Source of the DNA: Colenecus sp045660365
GTDB taxonomy: Bacteria > Bacteroidota > Bacteroidia > Bacteroidales > Bacteroidaceae
NCBI GenBank assembly: GCA_045660365.1
Contig: JAZRDQ010000019.1
Location: forward strand, 30,347 to 94,346
Length of the DNA stretch: 64,000 bases
Direction of reading: 5' to 3'
Both the position numbers and the translations under genes were made by a program. Under the pieces are notes generated by a model that saw only the letters and a list, made by a program, of their open reading frames with translations, searched no databases and had not been told where the DNA came from. Shown in pieces: positions 9,168 to 16,991 of this stretch; the first letter of the stretch is position 1, and the number at the start of each line of letters is the position of its first letter.

Positions 9168-9982
9168 AAGGCTATATTATTACCGCAAAATAGATACTTT
9201 ATCTTGTTGTTCATTACTTGTTTAAGCATATTGTACTGTTCCATACCGGTACAATGCATGGTGTAGAAGATGGTGCTGTTATATTCCAGCAGATTATTTG
9301 CCAGTGATTCTACGGCTTTCCGTTCATCTTCATGAGTGAGTCCGCTCTTTATAAGATGCATTCCTGCAAACACATGGGTAGGGGGTACACCTTTTAAAAG
9401 TGTGGCACTCTTTAGAATGTTCAATATTCCCTGATGAGCACAACCTGCTATCAGAATAGTGTTGCAACCCTCTGTAATAAGCAGATTCTGTTCGTCCGGG
9501 AACGTGTCGTAACTATCTTTATCTGGTCCAAAAAGCAGTCTGTTGCCCGATGGTCTGGGATAATCGGTACAGATATTTGAAAACAGAATCAGTTCGCTGT
9601 TTATCTTTGTGTTGCCATTGCAGAAGACCAGCTGTTCAGAACTCTGTAGTGATCTATCTAAACCAATGTATTTAAGTCCCTCATCTTTTAGTGAATAATG
9701 TGGTTCAAATGCTTTGCTGTGGATATAAACAGGCGCTTTGCTGTTCTGTTGCAGAAACGTTTTCAAACCACCGCCATGGTCGTAATGCCCGTGGCTGATA
9801 ACGGCAATATCTACATCGGCAATATCTAAACCCAATATAGCTGCATTGCTGGCAAAGAGTTTGCTTTTGCCTGTATCGAATAGAATGTTAGTTCCATTGT
9901 TCAGTGCAATATGCAGGCATAAACCATGTTCTGCTGCCAAATTACATCTGCTTTCGTTGTCTATGACCGATGTGATTATCAT
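9164..9982 (-). CDS. Metallo-beta-lactamase-fold hydrolase (DHPPS-like)
   Basis: 272 residues. The metal-binding motif SHGHYDHGGG (HxHxDH) is intact, and the later GCAHQGILNI and GMHLI segments resemble the subgroup that includes archaeal 7,8-dihydropterin-6-methyl-4-(beta-D-ribofuranosyl)aminobenzene-5'-phosphate synthase. That annotation is family-level; the real substrate is unknown. Its ATG overlaps the stop of the SIMPL gene by one base (TAATG) and its end overlaps the LOG-family start, so all three are a tightly packed transcription unit. Confidence 0.8.
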   Translation of the reverse strand: MIITSVIDNESRCNLAAEHGLCLHIALNNGTNILFDTGKSKLFASNAAILGLDIADVDIAVISHGHYDHGGGLKTFLQQNSKAPVYIHSKAFEPHYSLKDEGLKYIGLDRSLQSSEQLVFCNGNTKINSELILFSNICTDYPRPSGNRLLFGPDKDSYDTFPDEQNLLITEGCNTILIAGCAHQGILNILKSATLLKGVPPTHVFAGMHLIKSGLTHEDERKAVESLANNLLEYNSTIFYTMHCTGMEQYNMLKQVMNNKIKYLFCGNNIAL

Positions 9983-10686
9983 TACTTTAATTCAAATCTT
10001 ACAATTACACGACCTTCTACAGTAATGTCTTCAAATTCCAGATTAGATACGTATGCGGCGTCTTCCACAGATTCTTCTCTTACAGCAGCATTCTTCATCA
10101 ATCTAACTGTAGGACGAGCATATCCAAGGTCCTGTTCGTATATGTAAATTGCTTTACCTATTTCTTGACCTATTGCTGTTGTAAGTTCTGTTGCACGTGC
10201 TTTTGCATCTTTTATAGCCATAATGCTAACCTCTCTTCTCTGTTCTTCAATATTTGAACAATCTACTGAACTGACGGTTATTTTGGATACTCCAAGTTTA
10301 CCCAATTCTATCATTACTTGTGCAGCCTGGCTTGCCGATGTTGTCTTCAGATCATACTCTTTTCTCATTTGGGAATCGTCTTTCTTTAAAAGAATTTTCT
10401 GCAGATTGCTACTTAAATCAACTACATTGAGATTCTTCTGTACGTCTATACCCAAAGATTCCAAAGACCTGATTATGTTCTTCTCCAGATTATTGAGAGT
10501 CCTGTTTTTTGCAATGTCGTTTTCGTCTATTACAATATGCAGTTTGATTTCATCCGGTTTAACCTTTTTTTCTGCTTTTCCTATTACCTCTATATAATCT
10601 TTAGAACTATCTTGTGCTGAAAGGGCAGGGCATATTATTAACATAACAGCCACTGCGCATACTATTGTTGCAATTCGTCTTTTCAT
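9982..10686 (-). CDS. SIMPL (DUF541) domain periplasmic protein
   Basis: About 234 residues from the ATG at 10686, chosen because it begins a standard signal peptide (MKRRIATIVCAVAVMLIICPALSAQ); the longer frame adds residues upstream of the likely promoter. Mature residues YIEVIGKAEKKVKPDEIKLHI begin the SIMPL domain, and the later KDAKARATELTTAIGQEIGKA is typical of the family. SIMPL proteins form oligomeric rings in the periplasm or at the cell surface; their biochemical role is poorly known. First gene of the three-gene leftward operon. The sequence TTATCTTCGC upstream (10703-10711 region) may be a variant -7 element. Confidence 0.82.
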   Translation of the reverse strand: MKRRIATIVCAVAVMLIICPALSAQDSSKDYIEVIGKAEKKVKPDEIKLHIVIDENDIAKNRTLNNLEKNIIRSLESLGIDVQKNLNVVDLSSNLQKILLKKDDSQMRKEYDLKTTSASQAAQVMIELGKLGVSKITVSSVDCSNIEEQRREVSIMAIKDAKARATELTTAIGQEIGKAIYIYEQDLGYARPTVRLMKNAAVREESVEDAAYVSNLEFEDITVEGRVIVRFELK

Positions 10687-10729
10687 AATTCTTGTTCTTT
10701 TGTTTTTGCGAAGATAATGAAAGCCGGGT

Positions 10730-11019
10730 AATATACTAACGTTCGCTGTGAAAAATATTGAAGCAAGCTTCATATTTGCTTTTAGCGAAGTTGGCTGCGC
10801 TCATTGCGTGTGAAAATAAATTTTCACCCATTCGCTTGCTCAACTTTCTCACTCACTTAAACGTATATTTGAATAATATACTCACGTTCGCTGTGAAAAA
10901 CATTGAAGTAAACTTCATGTTTCTCGCTCACTTAAACGTATATTTGAATAATATACTAGCGTTCGCTGTAAAAAATATTGAAGCAAGCTTCATATTTCTC
11001 ACTCACTTAAACGTATATT
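10730..11019. repeat. Array of three ~70 bp imperfect palindromic repeats
   Basis: Three tandem units begin AATATAC and end GTATATT, which are reverse complements: 10730-10869 (140 bp, with an extra inner palindrome), 10875-10944 (70 bp) and 10950-11019 (70 bp). Each holds a central inverted repeat GAAGCAAGCTTC or a variant flanked by GTGAAAAA and TTTCTCGCTC. A further copy lies at 24233-24302. Each unit end reads CGTATATTTG, which equals the -7 promoter consensus. There is no protein-coding signal in this stretch. Confidence 0.85.
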
Positions 11020-11039
11020 TGCAAAAATAACTTTAAGGG

Positions 11040-11408
11040 ATGAATATAGAGAGTGTAAGGGAGTTCTGTTTGTCGTTGCCACAAACCACAGAAGATTTTC
11101 CGTTTGACGAATCAACATTGGCTTTCAGAATAGAGGGGAAGATTTTTGCGATGGTCGATTTGGAAAAAACAGAGTGGTTTGTGTTGAAATGTAATCCGGA
11201 AAGAGCATTAGAACTTCGTGACAGATATATGGATATATCTCCGGCTTGGCACATGAACAAAAAGTATTGGAATCAACTCAATCTAGATGGTGAATTGCCT
11301 GATAAACTTATTCGTACCCTAATATGTCACAGTTATAATGAGGTGGTAAAAAAGATTCCCAAAAGAGTGATAGCAGAAAAGGGTATAGTTCAAATAGATG
11401 AAAACTAA
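11040..11408 (+). CDS. MmcQ/YjbR-family protein
   Basis: 122 residues, full length for this family (DUF419, double-wing DNA-binding-like fold). It begins MNIESVREFCLSLPQTTEDFPFD, followed by FRIEGKIFAMVDLEK and CNPERALELRD, then HMNKKYWNQLNL, the family's characteristic HMNKKHW-like motif. No defined role is known. The last palindromic repeat of the upstream array ends 20 bp before the ATG and provides a TATATTTG -7-like element, so this gene may be transcribed from the repeat. Confidence 0.85.
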   Translation: MNIESVREFCLSLPQTTEDFPFDESTLAFRIEGKIFAMVDLEKTEWFVLKCNPERALELRDRYMDISPAWHMNKKYWNQLNLDGELPDKLIRTLICHSYNEVVKKIPKRVIAEKGIVQIDEN

Positions 11409-11459
11409 AATATAAACGATATGAATAGATAAGTATATTTACAATAATTTTTTGATAAT

Positions 11460-11759
11460 ATGATAAAGGTATATGTAATGCAAACCTGTCCGGATTGCGC
11501 ACAGATAAAAAAGGTGGCTGAAACAGATAATCGTTTTCAGATAATTGACATAGGTGAACATGTAAAGAATCTGAAAGAGTTTTTACGTTTGCGCGACAGC
11601 CGTTCAGAGTTTGACGAAATAAAGAAAAGTGGTTCGGTAGGCATACCTTGTTTCCTTATGGAAGATGGTAGCATACAGTTTGAAATGGAAGAATTACAAC
11701 TACCGGAAGTAGATTATGCAGAAGGTTCGGCATGTAAAATAGATGGAACGGGATGTTAA
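11460..11759 (+). CDS. Glutaredoxin-like protein
   Basis: 99 residues with a thioredoxin-fold start: MIKVYVMQTCPDCAQ, where Cys10 and Cys13 form the CPDC redox motif, and GIPCFLMEDGS supplies the cis-Pro loop with an additional Cys. The Cys-containing C-terminus (SACKIDGTGC) is unusual. Probably a cytoplasmic thiol-disulfide oxidoreductase. It precedes a rhodanese lipoprotein and a sirtuin with short spacing on the same strand, suggesting one unit. Confidence 0.8.
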   Translation: MIKVYVMQTCPDCAQIKKVAETDNRFQIIDIGEHVKNLKEFLRLRDSRSEFDEIKKSGSVGIPCFLMEDGSIQFEMEELQLPEVDYAEGSACKIDGTGC

Positions 11760-11786
11760 TTAATGGGATATTTAAACTTTAGCAAA

Positions 11787-12158
11787 ATGAAAAGAGTAAT
11801 ATACATAATAACTGCAATATTGATGTTGGTTTCGTGTAGTCAAAAGATAGGATACAATTCTGTTGATGCCGGTAAGTTTGCTGCCATTATTCAAAATACG
11901 AATAAGATACAGATAGTAGATGTTCGTACACCGGATGAATTCAATGAAGGACATTTACCCGGAGCAGTAAACATTGATGTTAATGGAACTGATTTTGCAG
12001 AGCAGATTAAAAAGCTTGATAAAAAAGTTCCTGTTGCAGTTTATTGTCGTAGTGGTCGTCGCAGTAAGCTTGCTGCAGATCAGTTGGTAAATAGTGGTTA
12101 TACAGTAACAGAACTGGATGGTGGTATAATAAGCTGGCAAGGAGAAATAGAAAAATAA
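11787..12158 (+). CDS. Rhodanese-like lipoprotein
   Basis: Start chosen at the ATG at 11787, where a lipoprotein signal begins (MKRVIYIITAILMLVSCSQ, lipid Cys17), rather than the upstream ATG at 11763. About 123 residues with one rhodanese domain: VDVRTPDEFNEGHLPGAVNI and the active-site loop VYCRSGRRSKLA, in which Cys carries the persulfide. It is likely anchored in the periplasm and involved in sulfur transfer or thiol chemistry. The sirtuin gene follows after 2 bp. Confidence 0.87.
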   Translation: MKRVIYIITAILMLVSCSQKIGYNSVDAGKFAAIIQNTNKIQIVDVRTPDEFNEGHLPGAVNIDVNGTDFAEQIKKLDKKVPVAVYCRSGRRSKLAADQLVNSGYTVTELDGGIISWQGEIEK

Positions 12159-12160
12159 CT

Positions 12161-12868
12161 ATGGAAAAGAAGAGATTGGTTGTTCTGACAGGCGCCGGAA
12201 TGAGTGCGGAAAGCGGAATCAGCACCTTCCGAGATAACGGAGGTTTATGGGACAGATACAACGTAGAAGATGTAGCAACGCCCGAAGGATGGATACGAGA
12301 TCCGGAGATGGTGACTGAATTTTACAATATCCGCAGAAAGGAATTGCAAAATGTAGAGCCTTGTCACGGACATACCCTATTGGCATTACTGGAAGAATTT
12401 TATGATGTGTATATAATAACCCAGAATGTTGATAATCTGCATGAACGTGCAGGAAGCAGTAATGTGCTGCATCTGCATGGAGAGCTAATGAAAGTAACCA
12501 GCTCCGATAATCCAAATGATGAATCGCAGATAATAGAACTTGATACAGACCATTTAGAGGTAGAGTATGGAGAAGAGGCTCCAGACGGAAGCCCTCTGCG
12601 TCCATATATAGTATGGTTTGGCGAATCTGTACCAAATATAGAAGTAGCTGCCGATATCTGTTCCAATGCAGATATAATGTTGGTTGTCGGTACCAGTCTG
12701 AATGTCTATCCTGCAGCAGGTTTGACCAGTTGTGCACCACCTGATATTCCTATCTATCTGGTAGATCCCGCATCTGTTCGTTGGAATTCACAAAGCAAAG
12801 TTCACCACATACAGATGGGGGCATCAAAAGGCATTGCCGAATTCATAAAACAACAAAATCTAAAATAA
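12161..12868 (+). CDS. cobB: Sirtuin, NAD-dependent protein deacylase
   Basis: 235 residues. NAD-binding motif LTGAGMSAESGISTFRD, TQNVDNLHERAG (residues 87-98) and the catalytic His106 in HLHGELM are intact. Tyr55 and Arg58 (FYNIRRKEL) match the Y-x-x-R pair that recognises succinyl or malonyl lysine in class III sirtuins (SIRT5, CobB). The zinc-binding Cys pairs normally found after the catalytic His are missing: the segment reads KVTSSDNPNDES and contains no CxxC. It is probably still active, as is known for some zinc-less sirtuins, but this is inference. Confidence 0.92.
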   Translation: MEKKRLVVLTGAGMSAESGISTFRDNGGLWDRYNVEDVATPEGWIRDPEMVTEFYNIRRKELQNVEPCHGHTLLALLEEFYDVYIITQNVDNLHERAGSSNVLHLHGELMKVTSSDNPNDESQIIELDTDHLEVEYGEEAPDGSPLRPYIVWFGESVPNIEVAADICSNADIMLVVGTSLNVYPAAGLTSCAPPDIPIYLVDPASVRWNSQSKVHHIQMGASKGIAEFIKQQNLK

Positions 12869-12870
12869 TT

Positions 12871-12907
12871 AAAGGTAGGTCGATTGGATGCAATCAGACC
12901 TACCTTT
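12871..12907 (+). terminator. Terminator after the sirtuin gene
   Basis: An 11 bp stem AAAGGTAGGTC / GACCTACCTTT separated by a 15-base loop, beginning 3 bp after the sirtuin stop. The distal arm ends in TTT followed by GTT, so it can terminate plus-strand transcription. Confidence 0.75.
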
Positions 12908-12928
12908 GTTATAGGAGGATTGTGAAAA

Positions 12929-13094
12929 TCAATCTATGAATTTGACTTTGCCCATGTCGCGAGGTTTTGCGGCAGGAGTTTCATCAGGATAACCCAAACC
13001 AATACATATCAGAGGTTCGTGGTTTTCACTAAAACCAAGCATCTGCATAGCCTGTGGTGATTTTTGCGAAGGTAGTGAAATTTCATTATTATCT
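12929..13094 (-). pseudogene. Nitroreductase C-terminal remnant
   Basis: On the minus strand about 54 codons remain, ending with a TGA at 12929-12931. The residues ENHEPLICIGLGYPDE and PRDMGKVKF match the C-terminal flavin-binding end of nitroreductase-family proteins (…GYPxExPxxxPRxxxxKV). No start codon or upstream two thirds is present; the frame runs directly into the end of the epimerase-like gene. It is the stump of a deleted gene. Confidence 0.7.
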
Positions 13095-14105
13095 CTATAT
13101 TTTACCGTTTTCTTTTAGCCATCTGGCCTCGTCGCGAAGAGTCTCTTCCACAGGTCTGGTAGTGTATCCCAATTCGTTAGCGGCCTTGCTATAATCAAAT
13201 TTATTGTTCCTTTTAAGATTGTAAACAGAGAACGTTGTCATTATTGGTTTTGCACCATTCTTTGCAGCCTGTTTTTCCATTTTTTTTGCTATACTCTCTG
13301 CAATTCTGATGGGTAAGAAGAATTTAATAGGCTGACATCCAAGTTCTTTGTTTAGAATCTTGCTTAGTTTTTTTAGTGTAATTTCATCATTACCCAAAAT
13401 ATAACCTTCTCCGATACGTCCTTTTTCTGCGGCTGCAATACAACCTGCTGCTAAGTCTCTTACATCAACAAGGTTGAACGATCCATCAATACCAACAGGC
13501 ATTTCGCCTTTTATAATCTTGATGATGGTTGAAGTGGTTTCACTTATTGCGTTATCGTATGGACCCATTATACCTGTTGGATATACTACGCAGGCTTTTA
13601 GACCACGCTGCTTGACTGCTGTCAAAACATTTGCTGTAGCCATAGCTTTACTTTTGCTGTACCACCCTACAACCTGGTCAAGATTAAAAGTATCTACCTC
13701 TTTTATCTTCTCTCCCTTTGGTAGTTCAGGTATAGCACCAGTTGAGCTTACATAAACCAGTTTTTTACATTCGGGATGCTCCAAACACAAATCAACAATG
13801 TTTTCGGTTCCACCTACATTTACATCGAGTACCAATTTTTTGTATGCAGGATCTACGGTTACAACGCTGGCAACATGTATGCATATTGTTTCAGTACCTT
13901 CTTCTACTTTAAAGAATTTCTCCAAAGATTGTTTGTTGCATAAATCGCCATATACTATTTCAACGTCTTTAGGGATGTATTTTGCAGTTTTGTCTCCTTC
14001 TAAAACAAAAGCCCTAACCCTGTTTCCACGTTCTAATAGTTGTGAGCAGATGTTACTGCCTAAAAAACCGGCTGCTCCGGTAATCAGATAAACTACATTC
14101 TCCAT
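13095..14105 (-). CDS. NAD(P)-dependent epimerase/reductase (extended SDR)
   Basis: 336 residues. The Rossmann motif TGAAGFLGSNI is at the N-terminus, the active-site tyrosine is in WYSKSKA (YxxxK) and a Ser-rich VYVSSTGAIPE precedes it. This is the pattern of extended short-chain dehydrogenases close to dihydroflavonol reductases and 3-beta-hydroxysteroid dehydrogenases. Substrate is not assignable. A TACTTTTG -7 element (14123-14130, minus strand) lies 18 bp before the ATG. Its 3' end abuts the nitroreductase stump. Confidence 0.85.
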   Translation of the reverse strand: MENVVYLITGAAGFLGSNICSQLLERGNRVRAFVLEGDKTAKYIPKDVEIVYGDLCNKQSLEKFFKVEEGTETICIHVASVVTVDPAYKKLVLDVNVGGTENIVDLCLEHPECKKLVYVSSTGAIPELPKGEKIKEVDTFNLDQVVGWYSKSKAMATANVLTAVKQRGLKACVVYPTGIMGPYDNAISETTSTIIKIIKGEMPVGIDGSFNLVDVRDLAAGCIAAAEKGRIGEGYILGNDEITLKKLSKILNKELGCQPIKFFLPIRIAESIAKKMEKQAAKNGAKPIMTTFSVYNLKRNNKFDYSKAANELGYTTRPVEETLRDEARWLKENGKI

Positions 14106-14450
14106 AATTCTAATATTTTGGGCAAAAGTAGCCTATAATGATATGGAAAAGTGTGAAATAAAACGGGACTTTTGGTATAAAAAGCTTATTATGAATAATT
14201 AACAATTGTCTCCTTTCTATGTGGAATAGGTATAAATGTTTTTAACTATTATACAATATTCCCAAATGTGTGTATTTTGTATTGGCTGATATTGAATTAA
14301 GAAATAAATTTGCAGCCATTAAATAGTAATAATCAGACTTATGACAAAGATTAAAGGAAAAAGTGTGCTCAATATTTGATTTTATCTTTGGCGAAGTGGT
14401 GGGCATATTCCACGCAATGGATAATTTTACAGGAAGAAAATAGATAAAAT
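14106..14450. other. 345 bp intergenic region with divergent promoters
   Basis: Minus strand: a TACTTTTG -7 element at 14123-14130 for the epimerase gene. Plus strand: a good promoter at 14282-14312 and a second TATCTTTG -7 element at 14383-14390, both upstream of the aldehyde dehydrogenase gene. A 12-codon open frame (14341-14379, MTKIKGKSVLNI) lies in the leader; it may be an upstream ORF or chance. No RNA fold could be recognised. Confidence 0.45.
14282..14312 (+). promoter_or_regulatory. Bacteroidetes-type promoter upstream of the aldehyde dehydrogenase gene
   Basis: TTG at 14282-14284, a 20 bp spacer, then TAAATTTG at 14305-14312. This would give a leader of about 130 nt before the ATG at 14451. 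Confidence 0.55.
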
Positions 14451-15833
14451 ATGAAATTAGAGAATACAACGGAATTAAGAATAAAAGAGGTGGTTGAATC
14501 ACAACGAAACTTCTTTTCCAGTCATGTTACATTATCGGTAGATTTTAGATTGGCGCAGCTGAAAAAGATGCAGAAGATGCTGACTGAATGGGAGAAACCA
14601 TTGTGCGATGCGCTTTGGAAAGATCTTCATAAGTCTATGGAAGAGGCTGTGATGACAGAAATCAGTATAGTACAAGGCGAAATAAAGAACCACATAAAGC
14701 ATCTGCGTAGATGGGTCAAAAGTAGCAGAGCTTGTACGCCACTTAAGATGATGCCTTCACAGAGCAAAGTGGTATCGGAACCATTGGGCTGCACATTGAT
14801 AATATCGCCCTGGAATTATCCTGTTCAACTGCTGCTTAATCCGTTAGTAGGAGCTATATCATCAGGTTGTACAGCTATACTTAAAGCTTCTCCTTACGTT
14901 CCAAATGTATCTACAGTAGTAGAACAGATGATAAGTGCTACATTCCCTGCGGAATACATTGCTGTGGTACAGGGTAATAGGCAGGTTAACAGTGCATTGT
15001 TGGAAGAACGCTTTGATTTGATATTCTTTACCGGTAGTCCGGCATTGGGTAAAACCGTAATGCAGGCAGCAGCAAAGCATCTTACTCCGGTAGTGCTGGA
15101 ACTGGGTGGTAAAAGTCCTTGTGTGGTAGATGAGAATGCCAATATCAAGATAGCTGCACGCAGAATAGCCTGGGGTAAAACACTAAATGCTGGACAGACT
15201 TGTATTGCTCCCGATTATCTGCTGATTCACAAAAAATGCGTAGATAAATTCACAGAAGAGTATGGTAAGGCACTACATAAACTTCATGGAGCAGATATAC
15301 AAAAATCGGCACACTATGTAAGAATGGTAAATGAAAAGGCCTTTCAACGAGTAGCGAGCTATCTGAATGATGGTACTGTAGTTTTGGGAGGTAATACAGA
15401 TGCCAATGAGCTCTACATAGAGCCTACATTATTAGCTAATGTAGCGCCTACAGCACCCGTTATGCAAGAAGAGATATTCGGACCTGTGCTCCCTATGATT
15501 ACTTTCAATGACCGCAGTGAAGCATTGGATTTTGTTCTGGAAAGAGAAAAACCGTTAGCTCTCTACTACTTTGGTAAAAAGAGAGATGCAGAAGAGTTTA
15601 TACATAAAACATCGGCAGGAGGTTCTTGCATAAATGATGTGATAATGCATATTGCAAATGAAAATATCCCATTTGGCGGAGTAGGGAATTCAGGTATGGG
15701 AAGCTATCATGGCAAACTGAGCTTTGATGCTTTTTCACATAAACGTTCTGTGGTCACTACCACTACAAAAATTGATTTGCCATTCCGTTATATGCCTTAC
15801 AAACTATTCCGTTACATAAAAGGACTGCTATAG
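14451..15833 (+). CDS. Aldehyde dehydrogenase (class 3-like)
   Basis: 460 residues, the short ALDH form that lacks the N-terminal extension. ISPWNYPVQL binds the cofactor; LELGGKSPCVVDENANI contains the catalytic Glu and NAGQTCIAPDYLL the nucleophile Cys. EEIFGPVLPMITF and FGGVGNSGMGSYHG complete the family motifs. It oxidises an aldehyde with NAD(P)+; fatty or aromatic aldehydes are typical for this class. The C-terminus (FRYMPYKLFRYIKGLL) is hydrophobic and basic, perhaps a membrane-associating tail as in fatty aldehyde dehydrogenases. It ends convergently with the histidine kinase gene (6 bp overlap). Confidence 0.93.
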   Translation: MKLENTTELRIKEVVESQRNFFSSHVTLSVDFRLAQLKKMQKMLTEWEKPLCDALWKDLHKSMEEAVMTEISIVQGEIKNHIKHLRRWVKSSRACTPLKMMPSQSKVVSEPLGCTLIISPWNYPVQLLLNPLVGAISSGCTAILKASPYVPNVSTVVEQMISATFPAEYIAVVQGNRQVNSALLEERFDLIFFTGSPALGKTVMQAAAKHLTPVVLELGGKSPCVVDENANIKIAARRIAWGKTLNAGQTCIAPDYLLIHKKCVDKFTEEYGKALHKLHGADIQKSAHYVRMVNEKAFQRVASYLNDGTVVLGGNTDANELYIEPTLLANVAPTAPVMQEEIFGPVLPMITFNDRSEALDFVLEREKPLALYYFGKKRDAEEFIHKTSAGGSCINDVIMHIANENIPFGGVGNSGMGSYHGKLSFDAFSHKRSVVTTTTKIDLPFRYMPYKLFRYIKGLL

Positions 15834-16991
15834 TTTTATCTCTACAGTAGTACCTGTATCGTTGTCAGAACAGATAGTTATGTCTCCTCCGTGGTTCATA
15901 ATTATCTGTTTGCAAAGACTTAGTCCTATACCGCTGCCGTTCTTTTTTGTACTGAAAAACGGTACAAAAACACGCTCTAAAACCTCTGGTAAAATAACCT
16001 TGCCATTGTTTGTGACACTAATAATAGAGTGGTAGCTACTACCGGATGATTCCGTTCTAAAAGAACATATTATCCTGGCATTGCTGGTAGGAACTGCGTC
16101 TATTGCATTGTTTAGCAGATTTATAATTACCTGTTCCATCTGTCCTCTATCGGCATAGATGGAATCGGTATCGGCATTTTCTATCTGGAATGAAATATAA
16201 GGCTGTGTATATAACTTTTGTATATCGGCAAACAGTTCAGATACCATGATTTTGCTTTTTATGGGAAGTGTAACGCGTGTTAGTTTGCGGTAGTTCTCTA
16301 CAAAAGTAAGTAATCCCTGACTTCTTCTATGAATAACTCCCAATCCCTCTTTTATAGTGTCAGATTCGTCCATTATATTGGTAGAGGCCATATCACAAAG
16401 TGTATCGGACAGAGAGATAATAGGGGTGATGGAGTTCATGATTTCATGGGTCAGTACCCTGACTAATTTATGCCAAGAATCAAATTCCGTTTTATCCATA
16501 GCATTTTGAATATCTTTCATTGCTACAATAATGCGTTTTCCTGTGTCGGTGTTGATATTGGAATGGCTTATAACATATTCTCTGTTTTCAAATTGAATAA
16601 TCTCTTTGTTTTCAGAAATGGCTCCCATTATGGAGTCTGTAAGCATGCAAGATTCGCCAATAAATTTTTGAGCAAAAGAGTTTGCCCATTCCGTGTGGCC
16701 GCTATCTGTAATCACCATAACAGCGGTATCTACATTCTCCATCAATGTTTTGTAGTACAGCATTTGCGATTCGGTAGTACGTTGACTGTTTTCAACCTTT
16801 CTTCTGAAATTCTGCTCCGATTTAAGCAGATCTAAGGTGTCGGAAAACATTTTGTATAGCGTAATTACAGAAAGAATCAGTACTGATACTGTAAAAATGG
16901 AGCAAAACCATAAGTGGTAAAAAACAGATAAAACCAGTGTCAGAGCCATTACCACTATGACAATAATATGTATAAAGAAATTACGTTTCAT
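15828..16991 (-). CDS. Sensor histidine kinase (NtrY/AtoS-like)
   Basis: 387 residues. Two membrane helices at residues 5-25 and 27-48 leave almost no periplasmic loop, so sensing is likely within the membrane or cytoplasmic. A PAS-like segment spans about 80-165 and the HisKA domain has the phosphoacceptor His182 in VLTHEIMNSITPI. The ATPase domain contains the N box INLLNNAIDAVP and the G box GSGIGLSLCKQI. Its ATG overlaps the stop of the response regulator gene by 4 bp, so the pair is coupled. It likely phosphorylates that regulator, which in turn acts on the sigma54 promoter at 18488. Confidence 0.92.
   Translation of the reverse strand: MKRNFFIHIIVIVVMALTLVLSVFYHLWFCSIFTVSVLILSVITLYKMFSDTLDLLKSEQNFRRKVENSQRTTESQMLYYKTLMENVDTAVMVITDSGHTEWANSFAQKFIGESCMLTDSIMGAISENKEIIQFENREYVISHSNINTDTGKRIIVAMKDIQNAMDKTEFDSWHKLVRVLTHEIMNSITPIISLSDTLCDMASTNIMDESDTIKEGLGVIHRRSQGLLTFVENYRKLTRVTLPIKSKIMVSELFADIQKLYTQPYISFQIENADTDSIYADRGQMEQVIINLLNNAIDAVPTSNARIICSFRTESSGSSYHSIISVTNNGKVILPEVLERVFVPFFSTKKNGSGIGLSLCKQIIMNHGGDITICSDNDTGTTVEIKL

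Noticed and set aside
10758..11030. A 90-codon frame with repeated LTHLNVYLNNIL segments
   Set aside because: It spans the palindromic DNA repeats and its repeats simply reflect them; no start or family support.
14341..14379. 12-codon frame in the aldehyde dehydrogenase leader
   Set aside because: Too short to separate from chance; kept only as a note in the intergenic feature.
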